From JAEUOS01 sp046160545 (GTDB lineage: Bacteria > Pseudomonadota > Gammaproteobacteria > Burkholderiales > JAEUOS01), in the NCBI GenBank assembly GCA_046160545.1, contig JBJXGS010000019.1:1-25142 (forward strand): DNA of 25,142 bases, given 5' to 3'. This document shows, piece after piece, positions 1-7,135 of the stretch (within the stretch, counting starts at the first letter, position 1; the number at the start of each line of letters is the position of its first letter). The translations under genes and the position numbers were made by a program. The notes beneath the pieces were generated by a model. That model made no database searches. It worked only from the letters and a program-made list of their open reading frames with translations, and was not told where the DNA came from.

Positions 1-239
1 GCCTGCGCGACGAACGCCGTGCCCGGATTGCCCGAGGCCCCCGGGCGGTTCTCGACGATCACCTGCTGTCCGAAGCGCAGCGAGAGTTTGTCGGCCAGCG
101 CGCGCGCCGAGGTGTCGGTGACCCCGCCGGTGGCAAAGGGCACGACGATGCGGATCGGCTTGGCCGGGAATTCCTGCGCGGCAACGCCGGCGGAAAGGGT
201 CAGTGCGACTGCGCTGACGAGAACGCGCAACAATGACAT
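1..239 (-). CDS. Bug/TctC-family periplasmic solute receptor, N-terminal part
   Basis: The reverse strand starts at ATG 239 and runs off the left edge, leaving about 79 residues. It begins with a signal peptide (MSLLRVLVSAVALTLSAGVAAQ). The mature N-terminus then has the Bug-family pattern: FPAKPIRIVVPFATGG, then a conserved Asp (VTDTSAR), then VIVENRPGASG. Bug receptors are periplasmic binding proteins that capture carboxylates for tripartite tricarboxylate transporters, and in Burkholderiales most are orphans without TctA/TctB nearby. A GAGGAGA ribosome binding site precedes the ATG. The ligand cannot be inferred from the visible part. The family call is secure; most of the protein lies outside the window. 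Confidence 0.9.
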   Translation of the reverse strand, partial: MSLLRVLVSAVALTLSAGVAAQEFPAKPIRIVVPFATGGVTDTSARALADKLSLRFGQQVIVENRPGASGNPGTAFVAQ

Positions 240-335
240 TTGAATCTCCTCGTGGCGGCGCGCTCTGAGGTAGCGCGCAAGCGGCGCAGGATTAAAGCAT
301 GCCCGCTTGCCACGGTGGAGGCGGCGCGCCTGTGG

Positions 336-650
336 CTACCCCGCCGAGCGGGCCGGCGGGACAGCTTTGACCACACCCTGCAATTCGGAACGCAACTGGG
401 TCAGGTGCCCGCCCAGTGCCTCAAGGTGATCACCCATCATTCCCGACAGGCCGCGCAGGGCCTTAAGCGGGCCGCCGGCCGAGGCGCGAATGGCGTCGAT
501 CTGCGTCTGGGTTTCCCTAAGCAGGGTTTCGTGCGACGGGTTGGCGCGTATGAAGTCCTTGATCAGCTGTTTGCGGCGCTCGAAGAAGGCGCGCGGATCG
601 GTGCGCGCCAGCACGCACAGGGAGTCATAATCGAAGTCTTCGATCGCCAT
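336..650 (-). CDS. DUF3135-like small protein
   Basis: A protein of 104 residues starting MAIEDFDYDSLCVLARTDP. The opening (FDYDSL..LARTDPRAFFERRKQLI) and the following helix resemble DUF3135, a family of small soluble bacterial proteins of unknown function. I know of no assigned activity. It looks wholly helical and has no signal peptide or membrane segment; the second half (LKALRGLSGMMGDHLEALGGHLTQL) is amphipathic. ATG 650 is preferred because GGCGAG lies just upstream; an in-frame TTG at 668 is the alternative. It lies 96 bases upstream of the Bug receptor on the same strand and is divergent from the kinase at 804. The region 651-803 is the shared control region; I see no convincing promoter pair there. 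Confidence 0.7.
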   Translation of the reverse strand: MAIEDFDYDSLCVLARTDPRAFFERRKQLIKDFIRANPSHETLLRETQTQIDAIRASAGGPLKALRGLSGMMGDHLEALGGHLTQLRSELQGVVKAVPPARSAG

Positions 651-803
651 GATGTGCTCGCCAATCAACCATCAGGGCATTATGATGCCGTTCTCGTGCC
701 TTTTCGTCGGGTCGCTTGAGGCCCCCTTGGAAGATTTGACAGTTTCTATCGCCATGACAGTGCCGGATTGCACTCGCCTCGCTACTCCTTTGGCTTCGCC
801 GCG

Positions 804-2069
804 ATGACCTCGCTTCCTGATGACACACACATCCTCGTTGCCGATGACGATGGTGCGCTGCGCGCCTACATGAGCCTGCTGTTGCGCAAGGCAGGCTGTC
901 GCGTCAGCATCGCCGAGAGCGGCGTGGCGACGCTCGCCCGCATCAAGGCCGATCCCCCCGACCTGGTGTTGCTGGATCACTACCTTCCGGACATGACCGG
1001 TGACGATGTGCTGGCGCGCTTGCTGGAGGACCCTAGCATTGGGGCTGTGCCGGTGGTCCTGCTCACCATCGACGGCTCGAAGGCGCGGCAGCGCGCTTCC
1101 ATGAAGCACGGCGCCGATGACTTTCTGGTCAAGCCGGTAGACCCGGTTGACCTCATTGAAACCATCGCAGCGCAACTTCGCAAGCACGCCTGGCGTGCAG
1201 TAGCGAACCTGAAAACCACTATTGCGCCGAATGCAGGCGCGTCCGAAGGCGACGAGGTGCGACGGCTGGATTACGGCGTACGTACGTTGCGCCGTGCGAT
1301 GCGGCAACTGGCCGAGAAACAGCAGGCGCTGGAAGCGGCACGTGAGGCCGTTTCCGCCAGCGTGGCTCTGCAGGTGGCCGAACGGACGGAAGCGCTGCAA
1401 AAGGCCAACCAGGCGCTGGAGGAATTCAATCGCGCCGTTGCGCACGACCTGCGCTCCCCCCTGCGCTCGATCCTGGGCTATTCCAAGGTACTTTTTGACG
1501 AGTGCGGTGAGACCCTCGACCGCGACGCGCGCGACCTGTTGGTGCGCATCATGCAAAGTGGCACGCGCATGAATGCCTTTCTGGATGCGATGCTGGCCAT
1601 GGCGTCGGTCCGCAAGGAGGCGCCAGCGCGGCAGGCCGTCGATCTGTCGGCCATGGCGGCCGAGGTCGGCCGCGAACTTCAGATGCAGTCGCCGCCGACG
1701 CGCCTGGAGATCCAGTCAGGCATCACCGCTGCGGCCGACCCCGTCCTGGTGCGTTCGGTGATCGAGAATCTCCTGTCCAACGCGTTCAAGTACGCCTCCA
1801 GGGCTGCCTTGCCACAGGTCTGGTTCGGCTGCGATGCCACTGCGGCACCGCCGGTGTACTGGGTGCGCGACAACGGCATCGGGCTGGACGTCGCTGAGGC
1901 GCCGCAACTCTTCCAGCCATTCACGCGCCTGGCGGGCGCCGCGGACTACCCCGGTACCGGTATCGGCCTTGCCACCGCGCGCGGTGTCGTCGAATTGCAC
2001 GGTGGGCGAATCTGGGTCGAGAGCAGCCCCGGCGCCGGGGCTACCTTTCGCTTCACCTTGGCCCCTTAA
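804..2069 (+). CDS. Hybrid receiver-histidine kinase (REC-HisKA-HATPase_c)
   Basis: A 421-residue cytosolic signalling protein with no membrane segment. Residues about 8-128 are a receiver domain: acidic pocket VADDD, phospho-acceptor Asp58 (VLLDHYLPDMTG), Thr88 and Lys110 (VKPVD). Residues about 160-205 form a coiled coil. The HisKA dimerisation domain carries the H-box AVAHDLRSPLRS with His214. A complete HATPase domain follows, with the N-box ENLLSNAFKY, G1 RDNGIGLD and G2 GTGIGLA. The order REC then kinase suggests a kinase that receives a phosphate signal and passes it on, probably to a regulator encoded elsewhere; none is adjacent. ATG 804 has no clear Shine-Dalgarno; a TTG at 768 would add 12 unconserved residues. 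It converges with the gene at 2076, leaving six bases between the stops. Confidence 0.88.
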   Translation: MTSLPDDTHILVADDDGALRAYMSLLLRKAGCRVSIAESGVATLARIKADPPDLVLLDHYLPDMTGDDVLARLLEDPSIGAVPVVLLTIDGSKARQRASMKHGADDFLVKPVDPVDLIETIAAQLRKHAWRAVANLKTTIAPNAGASEGDEVRRLDYGVRTLRRAMRQLAEKQQALEAAREAVSASVALQVAERTEALQKANQALEEFNRAVAHDLRSPLRSILGYSKVLFDECGETLDRDARDLLVRIMQSGTRMNAFLDAMLAMASVRKEAPARQAVDLSAMAAEVGRELQMQSPPTRLEIQSGITAAADPVLVRSVIENLLSNAFKYASRAALPQVWFGCDATAAPPVYWVRDNGIGLDVAEAPQLFQPFTRLAGAADYPGTGIGLATARGVVELHGGRIWVESSPGAGATFRFTLAP

Positions 2070-2075
2070 GGCGCG

Positions 2076-2999
2076 TCAGCGCCGCGGCGGGTCGGGCACG
2101 AAGCCGATTTGCGGCTGGCTCGGGAATGGTCTTGGCACAGGCTGGATCGCGGGGCCGCGGATCACGCCAAGCGCGATCAGGTTTTCGCGCGAGTCATAGT
2201 GGATCGTGATGACCTCGTTGGGGCTGGCCTGGGCGCGCTGGAAGTCGGTGAAGGTCACGCGTGAGACTTCACGCTGGCCATGGCCGGTGCCGAGTTTGCC
2301 GGGTGCCTGCGCGGTGGGCGTCGTGTCGGCACTTCCTGACGCGGCGGGTGCGATGCGGCGCGCTTCACCTGAAGGAGCCTCGGTCGCGGGTGCGGATGGC
2401 GCGTGCCCGGGACCGGCCTCGGCACGCTCGCGTGCGCCGGCTGCGCTGCCGACGCTGTCGTTGGCGCCCGCACCGTCGCGGCGACGCGAGACCTCCGGCT
2501 GCGGTGCGTGCAGGATCGCGGGTGGTTGCGGGCGTTCACGGAAAAGCGCCACGCCGAGCACGCCGACATGATCCGCTCGCCCGGTGCGCGCGGCGTAGGA
2601 GTCGGCCAAGGTGGTGAACTCGAATGCCGCGATCTGCGCCGCGTTGCGGCGCCAGCCGGCGATGTCGTGGCGCTCCCAGGACGAGAGCACGTAGCCGGAT
2701 TGCGCGGTGTGCGCGGTCTCGCCGCTGATGACATTGACGCCATCGACCGACATCACCGCGAGCAGGCGTCCGGGGCTCTGGTTGTGCACGCGGATCGCAT
2801 AGCGCGCGCCGGGACTGCCTTCCACCCATAGCCGGCCGTCATGCCGGTAGAGCGGCAGTTCGCGGCCGCTGTCACGGTCGACGACGCTGACCTTGGCCAG
2901 ATGGCCGACTGCGAGCGCGCTGGATGCGGCGCCTGCGAGCGCGGCGAACGCGAGGGCGCCGGTGAGCGCGAGCGCGCGGGCTTTGCGTAGGCTTTGCAT
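2076..2999 (-). CDS. Secreted conserved protein of unknown function
   Basis: A 307-residue protein with a clear Sec signal peptide (residues 1 to about 30, ending SSALAVG). After it comes a compact domain of about 130 residues containing LLAVMSVDGVNVISGETA, SSWERHDIAGWR, FEFTTLADSYAARTG and VGVLGVALFRE. I recognise this pattern from uncharacterised proteobacterial envelope proteins, but no function is known to me. A low-complexity Ala/Pro/Gly linker rich in charged residues follows (about 170-250), and then a C-terminal segment with EVITIHYDSRENLIALGVI. ATG 2999 is chosen because AAGGAG sits six bases upstream and the signal peptide begins there. Periplasmic or outer-surface location is inferred. 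Confidence 0.72.
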   Translation of the reverse strand: MQSLRKARALALTGALAFAALAGAASSALAVGHLAKVSVVDRDSGRELPLYRHDGRLWVEGSPGARYAIRVHNQSPGRLLAVMSVDGVNVISGETAHTAQSGYVLSSWERHDIAGWRRNAAQIAAFEFTTLADSYAARTGRADHVGVLGVALFRERPQPPAILHAPQPEVSRRRDGAGANDSVGSAAGARERAEAGPGHAPSAPATEAPSGEARRIAPAASGSADTTPTAQAPGKLGTGHGQREVSRVTFTDFQRAQASPNEVITIHYDSRENLIALGVIRGPAIQPVPRPFPSQPQIGFVPDPPRR

Positions 3000-3100
3000 G
3001 CGGAACTCCTTCTGTGGGGGATGTATCAGCCATGAACGAAGCTCGAGCAAGAACGGGGTTACGCATGCGCTGAAACTTGTCCTGACCCCGACGCAAGGCG

Positions 3101-3129
3101 TTGACAGGGCGGGAGCATCGCCCTACCAT
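3101..3129 (+). promoter_or_regulatory. Probable sigma-70 promoter of the iclR gene
   Basis: TTGACA (3101-3106) is a perfect -35 box. It is followed after exactly 17 bases by TACCAT (3124-3129, four of six matches to TATAAT). Transcription would begin near 3136, between two candidate IclR boxes, as expected for an autorepressed gene. It also argues that the translation start is ATG 3155 rather than the upstream in-frame TTG 3101 or ATG 3128. Confidence 0.5.
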
Positions 3130-3143
3130 GCGGTTAATCGAAC
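3128..3143 (-). promoter_or_regulatory. Candidate IclR box 1 (reverse orientation)
   Basis: Read on the reverse strand this is GTTCGATTAACCGCAT, fitting the pattern GTTCG-N6-CGCAY. It overlaps the -10 box and the predicted transcription start of iclR. It resembles the boxes known for IclR-family regulators PcaR/PcaU (GTTCG-N5-CGCAC), with one more spacer base. Confidence 0.4.
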
Positions 3144-3146
3144 ACG

Positions 3147-3162
3147 GTTCGCATATGCGTAC
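3147..3162 (+). promoter_or_regulatory. Candidate IclR box 2, near-palindrome over the iclR start codon
   Basis: GTTCGCATATGCGTAC is a near-perfect 16-base palindrome whose core CGCATATGCG is exact. The start ATG (3155) lies inside it. Fourteen of 16 bases match the element at 19474-19489 in the divergent control region at the far end of the catabolic locus. Binding by the neighbouring IclR protein is inferred. Confidence 0.5.
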
Positions 3163-4027
3163 ACCCATCAGGGACAGATCGGAAGGTGGCGGGGCCTCCG
3201 CAGGTGGCGCGGGCCCGCAGTCGGTCGGCCGTGTCGTCGCCATCCTCGAATTCCTGGTCGCGCACCCGCAGGGGGCAACGCTCTCGGAATTGTCTGCCCA
3301 CACCGCTGCCCCCAAGTCCAGTCTGGTCGGGTTGTGCGGCGCACTACTCGCTGAATCCTGCCTGCGCCGCGACCTCACCGGGCGCTACCTGGTCGGCCCG
3401 CGCATTCATGGGTTGGCCATGCGCGCGGTCGCCGGGCGCGAACTGACCGAGATCGCGCGCCCATATCTTGAGGAACTCTCGCGGGTCGCCGGCGAGACCG
3501 CCGTACTGGGAGCCATCGCCGCTGACGCCGATGTGGTCGTCTACCTGGACAAATGCGAGGCGACCAGTCCGATCCGCTACGCGGTTTCGGTCGGCGAACG
3601 GCGCGACCTGCACTGCACCGCCCTGGGCAAGGTCCTGCTGGCCCATCTGCCCGAGAAGCGACAGCGTGCCTGCCTGACCGCCGCGCCGCTGGCGCGCTAC
3701 ACGGCTGCGACCCTCACCGACCCGGCGCAACTGCTCACCATGCTGCGCCGCGTGCGCGCCGAGGGCATCGCGCGCAACCATGGCGAGCGGGTCGCGGATG
3801 CGGACGGGCTGGCGGCGCCTGTCTACGGCGCCGGCGGCAGCGTGGTCGCAGGCATTCTCATCGCCGGCCCGGCACGGCGCATGGCGGCCCACCGGGAGGC
3901 GAACGAAAAGCACGTGCGGCGCATCGCTTCCGCGCTGACCCTGGCGCTGGGCGGCAAGCCTGGCATTGGCAGCAAACCGGCGAAAGCCCCGGCCAAGCGC
4001 GCGCGACCCGGCAGGCAGAGCCTTTGA
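3155..4027 (+). CDS. IclR-family transcriptional regulator
   Basis: A 290-residue regulator. The N-terminal winged helix-turn-helix spans about residues 20-80 (QSVGRVVAILEFLVAHP, ATLSELSAHTAAPKSS, RYLVGPRIHGLA). The IclR effector-binding domain follows at about 95-265, with the family signatures CTALGKVLLAHLP and EGIARNHGERVADADGLAAPVY. IclR proteins sense small organic acids and repress or activate adjacent catabolic and transport genes. The C-terminal tail (KPAKAPAKRARPGRQ) is basic and unusual. The gene lies 48 bases upstream of the DctP gene on the same strand, so it probably governs that transporter and, judging from shared operator-like sequences, the leftward CoA-pathway operon too. 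The start is a choice between ATG 3155 (preferred, downstream of a good promoter) and ATG 3128; neither has a strong Shine-Dalgarno. Confidence 0.92.
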   Translation: MRTPIRDRSEGGGASAGGAGPQSVGRVVAILEFLVAHPQGATLSELSAHTAAPKSSLVGLCGALLAESCLRRDLTGRYLVGPRIHGLAMRAVAGRELTEIARPYLEELSRVAGETAVLGAIAADADVVVYLDKCEATSPIRYAVSVGERRDLHCTALGKVLLAHLPEKRQRACLTAAPLARYTAATLTDPAQLLTMLRRVRAEGIARNHGERVADADGLAAPVYGAGGSVVAGILIAGPARRMAAHREANEKHVRRIASALTLALGGKPGIGSKPAKAPAKRARPGRQSL

Positions 4028-4040
4028 GAATTTCGTGTCT

Positions 4041-4056
4041 TGCTCTATGATCGAAC
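4041..4056 (-). promoter_or_regulatory. Weak candidate IclR half-box upstream of dctP
   Basis: The reverse strand reads GTTCGATCATAGAGCA. The GTTCG half matches the candidate IclR box and the second half does not. Its position, 20 bases before the dctP start, is suggestive only. Confidence 0.2.
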
Positions 4057-4075
4057 AAACCAAACGGAGACATCC

Positions 4076-5107
4076 ATGAAAAGCAGAATCCGTGTCATAG
4101 CCGGCCTGTCGGCGGCACTCGTTGCCCCGCTTGCCTTGGGGCAGGTCATCGATGGGCCGCGTGTGGAGTGGAAACTCGGCTCCTGGGGCAAGCCGCGCGC
4201 CATCACCGCCGGTATCGAACTGATGGCCAAGACCGTCGCCGAGCGTACCGGCGGCAAATTCACCATCACCATCGGCTACGGCACCTTTGGCGGCGAACGC
4301 GAACTACTGGACATCCTCAATTCCGGCGGCCTGCAGGCGACCATGATGTGCAGTTCCTATCATCCCGAGAAGACCCCCGCGTACACGGCGCTGGACCTGC
4401 CGTTCCTGCCCCTGCCGGACTTCGAGACGCAGTGGGCGGTGCATGATGCTTTCCACGCGCATCCGGCGATCCAGACCGAACTGGCGAAGTGGAATGCCAA
4501 CATCTATTCGGCGAACCTGCTGCCGCAGTACGAGTTCATCGGCAAGGGCAAACCGCCCAAGGCGCTGGCCGACTTCAAGGGCATGCGCGTGCGCGCCCTG
4601 GGCGGCCTGGGTGATGCAATGAGGAACATCGGTGCGGTGCCGACCTCGGTGCCGCCGACCGAGGTCTACACCGCGCTCGAGCGCGGCACGATCGACGCGG
4701 TGTCGTTCCCGACCACCTATGCGCACCTGTCCTACAAGACCCACGAGATCGGCAGCTGGTACACCACCAACATGGCGCCGGGCACGGTGGCCTGCCCGAC
4801 CCTGTTCAACCGCAATGCCTGGGCGCAGTTGCCGCCGCAGTACCAGAAGATCATCACAGACATGCGCCCGCAGGTGCGCGACGCGCTCATCAGCGCCTAC
4901 CGGCAGAACGACGAGAAGAACGTTCCACTGTTCAAGCGGCGCCTGAATTTCATCACCTACACGCCCGCCGAGCTTGCGGAATTCCGCAAGGCCGGTGCGC
5001 AGCCGGTGTGGGACAAGTGGGTGGCCGACATGTCCGCGCGCGGCATCCCCGCCAAGGAGTTGCTGCAGCTGATCTTCGATACCTCGGCCAAGGCGCAGAA
5101 GAAATAG
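4076..5107 (+). CDS. dctP: TRAP transporter periplasmic receptor, DctP type
   Basis: A 343-residue periplasmic solute-binding protein. The signal peptide covers about residues 1-22 (MKSRIRVIAGLSAALVAPLA, then LGQ). The mature part has typical DctP features: VEWKLGSWGKPRAITAGIELMAKTVAERTGGKFTI (split by convention here only), a GGERELLDILNSGGLQ region, and FKGMRVRALGG, where the conserved Arg usually salt-bridges the ligand carboxylate. EVYTALERGTIDAVSFP follows the family pattern. It would deliver a carboxylate to the DctQ-DctM permease encoded immediately downstream. CGGAGA lies upstream of ATG 4076. The ligand is unknown; the neighbouring CoA-transferase pathway suggests it imports that pathway's substrate. 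Confidence 0.93.
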   Translation: MKSRIRVIAGLSAALVAPLALGQVIDGPRVEWKLGSWGKPRAITAGIELMAKTVAERTGGKFTITIGYGTFGGERELLDILNSGGLQATMMCSSYHPEKTPAYTALDLPFLPLPDFETQWAVHDAFHAHPAIQTELAKWNANIYSANLLPQYEFIGKGKPPKALADFKGMRVRALGGLGDAMRNIGAVPTSVPPTEVYTALERGTIDAVSFPTTYAHLSYKTHEIGSWYTTNMAPGTVACPTLFNRNAWAQLPPQYQKIITDMRPQVRDALISAYRQNDEKNVPLFKRRLNFITYTPAELAEFRKAGAQPVWDKWVADMSARGIPAKELLQLIFDTSAKAQKK

Positions 5108-5126
5108 CCGGCCGCAGCAAAGCGGC

Positions 5127-5834
5127 ATGGCCGGCCTCTCCGAATCCGCCGCACCGGCGGCGCGTCCTCCGCCGGACGCGCCGCTGATCCTGCATGCCGA
5201 CTGGCGCTTGACGCGTCTGGAGGATCTGCTCAACATGATTGCCGCCATCGCGATCCTCGCGGTGATGGCGATCGGCATCGCGCAGATCCTCAGCCGCAGC
5301 GTGTTCGCCGGTCTGCACGCGCTGACGCCGGCCATTCCGCGTTTCGCCATCCATGGCTATATCGACTACGTGCAATTCATCGCGGCCTTCTACGGCCTGC
5401 TCGGGCTGGCCTACTGCCAGCGCAGTGGCGGGCACATCCGCATGGAAGTTGTGCTCGCGTCGCTGCGTGGGCGGCTCCTGTGGGCCTTCGAGACCCTGGC
5501 AACCCTGGTGGCCATCGCTGTGACGGTCCTCCTCATCATCGGTACCTGGGACAACTTCTACAACGCCTGGTCGAAGGGGGATTCGTCGATGGACATCAAG
5601 CTGCCGCTTTGGCCAGCCAAGCTGCTGGTTCCGGCGATGCTTGCGGTCCTGCTGGCGCGCCTTGTCGTGCAACTCTGGGGTTACCTGCGCATGCTGGCCG
5701 ATCCGGCGCGCGTGCCGCTCGCCGTGCCGGTGCCGGAGACCCCGGAGCAGGCCGCGCAGCGCGAGATTGACGACGCCCTGCGCCTGGCCGATCCTGACGC
5801 CCGCGCGGCCCCGCCGCAGGGTGTGGCGCGATGA
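5127..5834 (+). CDS. dctQ: TRAP transporter small permease subunit, DctQ type
   Basis: A 235-residue membrane protein with the four-helix DctQ layout. Helix 1 is at about 35-56 (LLNMIAAIAILAVMAIGIAQI), helix 2 around YIDYVQFIAAFYGLLGLAY, helix 3 around ETLATLVAIAVTVLLIIG, and helix 4 around LLVPAMLAVLLARLVVQLW. RSGGHIRMEVV in the loop after helix 2 is a family signature. The N-terminal 30 residues are Pro/Ala-rich, and the C-terminal tail of about 40 residues (EQAAQREIDDALRLADPDA) is cytosolic and acidic, longer than usual. It starts 19 bases after dctP, and its last four bases overlap the dctM start (ATGA), implying translational coupling. The ribosome binding site is weak. Confidence 0.9.
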   Translation: MAGLSESAAPAARPPPDAPLILHADWRLTRLEDLLNMIAAIAILAVMAIGIAQILSRSVFAGLHALTPAIPRFAIHGYIDYVQFIAAFYGLLGLAYCQRSGGHIRMEVVLASLRGRLLWAFETLATLVAIAVTVLLIIGTWDNFYNAWSKGDSSMDIKLPLWPAKLLVPAMLAVLLARLVVQLWGYLRMLADPARVPLAVPVPETPEQAAQREIDDALRLADPDARAAPPQGVAR

Positions 5835-7135
5835 CGCCACTTGCGATCGGCATCATGGGGGCGGTCGCGCTCCTGTTCCTCGCGGTGCTGGGCGTGCGCA
5901 TCGCCTACGCGGCGGCTTTTGTCGGCATCGTCGGACTCATCATCCTGATGGGCAACCCCTACGCCGCGCTGGTGGCGGCCGGCACCATCCCCTTTTCCAA
6001 GAGCACCAGCTACGAGCTCTCGGTGCTGCCGATGTTCATCCTCATCGGCTACCTGGCCTACTACGCCGGCATGACGCGCACCAGTTTCGAAGCCGCCAAG
6101 CGCTGGTTCGGCTGGCTGCCCGGTGGCCTGGCCGTGGGCACCGTCTTCGCGGTGGCTGCGTTCTCGGCCGTCTCCGGCGCCTCCACCGCGGCGGCAGCGG
6201 TGTTCGCCCGCGTCGCGATTCCGGAGATGCTGCGCGAAGGCTACAACCGCAAGCTCGCCGCCGGTGTGGTGGCGGCCGGCTCGACGCTGGACTCGCTGAT
6301 TCCGCCCTCGGCGCTCCTGGTGATCTACGGCATCATCACCGAGCAGTCGATCGGCGATCTCCTGATCGCGGGCTTTGTGCCGGGCATCATTTCCGCGCTG
6401 GTCTATTGCGCGATCATCGTGATCCGCTGCAAGATCGACCCGTCGCTGGGGCGACCGATTACGGGCTACACCTGGCAGCAGCGCTTCGAATCCCTGCCGC
6501 CGACCGCGCCGATCTGGATCGTCATCGTCCTCATCTTCACCGCGATGCTGTTCGGCTGGGCCACGCCCACCGAGGCCGGCGCGCTGGGCGCATTTTCCAC
6601 GCTCCTCTTCGCCTGGCGCCACCGCATGACCTGGGGCCAGTTCCGCGGCGCGCTGCTCGAATCGGCCAAGCTGACGGTGATGATCTTTACCGTCATCTGG
6701 GGCGTGCTGATCTTCGTGCGCTTCCTGGGCTATGCCAACCTGCCGGTGACATTCTCGGGCTGGATCGGCGACTTGAAGCTGCCCCCGCTTCTGATCCTGC
6801 TGGCGATCTACGCGATCTACCTGGTGCTGGGCTGCTTCATGGACGCCATCGGCATGATGCTCCTGACCCTGCCGATCGTCTATCCGATCGTCGAGAGCCT
6901 GGGCTACGACCCGATCTGGTTCGGCATCATCGTCGTCAAGCTGTGCGGCATCGGCCTATTGACGCCGCCGGTCGGACTGTGCGCATTCGTGGTCAACGGC
7001 GTGCGCCCGGACATACCGCTGGGCGATGTGTTCCGCGGCATCTGGCCGTTTCTCTTGGCCGACATCGTCACCGTGGCGCTCCTGACCGCCTACCCGCAGC
7101 TGGTCACCTTCGTGGTCGACATGCGGGTGCGCTAG
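5831..7135 (+). CDS. dctM: TRAP transporter large permease subunit, DctM type
   Basis: A 434-residue permease of the ion-transporter superfamily with about 12 hydrophobic segments. Family signatures include SVLPMFILIGYLAYYAGM near residue 65, AAFSAVSGASTAAAAVFA around 110, AAGSTLDSLIPPSALLVIYG around 150, ATPTEAGALGAF around 240, and GCFMDAIGMMLLTLPIVYP followed by KLCGIGLLTPPVGLCAFVVNG near the C-terminus. It uses a sodium gradient to move the ligand delivered by DctP. Its ATG overlaps the dctQ stop. Its stop codon overlaps the stop codon of the convergent fused TRAP permease: both TAG codons lie in the palindrome CTAG at 7132-7135. No room exists for a separate terminator between the two. 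Confidence 0.94.
   Translation: MTPLAIGIMGAVALLFLAVLGVRIAYAAAFVGIVGLIILMGNPYAALVAAGTIPFSKSTSYELSVLPMFILIGYLAYYAGMTRTSFEAAKRWFGWLPGGLAVGTVFAVAAFSAVSGASTAAAAVFARVAIPEMLREGYNRKLAAGVVAAGSTLDSLIPPSALLVIYGIITEQSIGDLLIAGFVPGIISALVYCAIIVIRCKIDPSLGRPITGYTWQQRFESLPPTAPIWIVIVLIFTAMLFGWATPTEAGALGAFSTLLFAWRHRMTWGQFRGALLESAKLTVMIFTVIWGVLIFVRFLGYANLPVTFSGWIGDLKLPPLLILLAIYAIYLVLGCFMDAIGMMLLTLPIVYPIVESLGYDPIWFGIIVVKLCGIGLLTPPVGLCAFVVNGVRPDIPLGDVFRGIWPFLLADIVTVALLTAYPQLVTFVVDMRVR

Noticed and set aside
736..741. TTGACA as the -35 box of the kinase gene
   Set aside because: No acceptable -10 box lies 16-18 bases downstream, so it was not called as a promoter.
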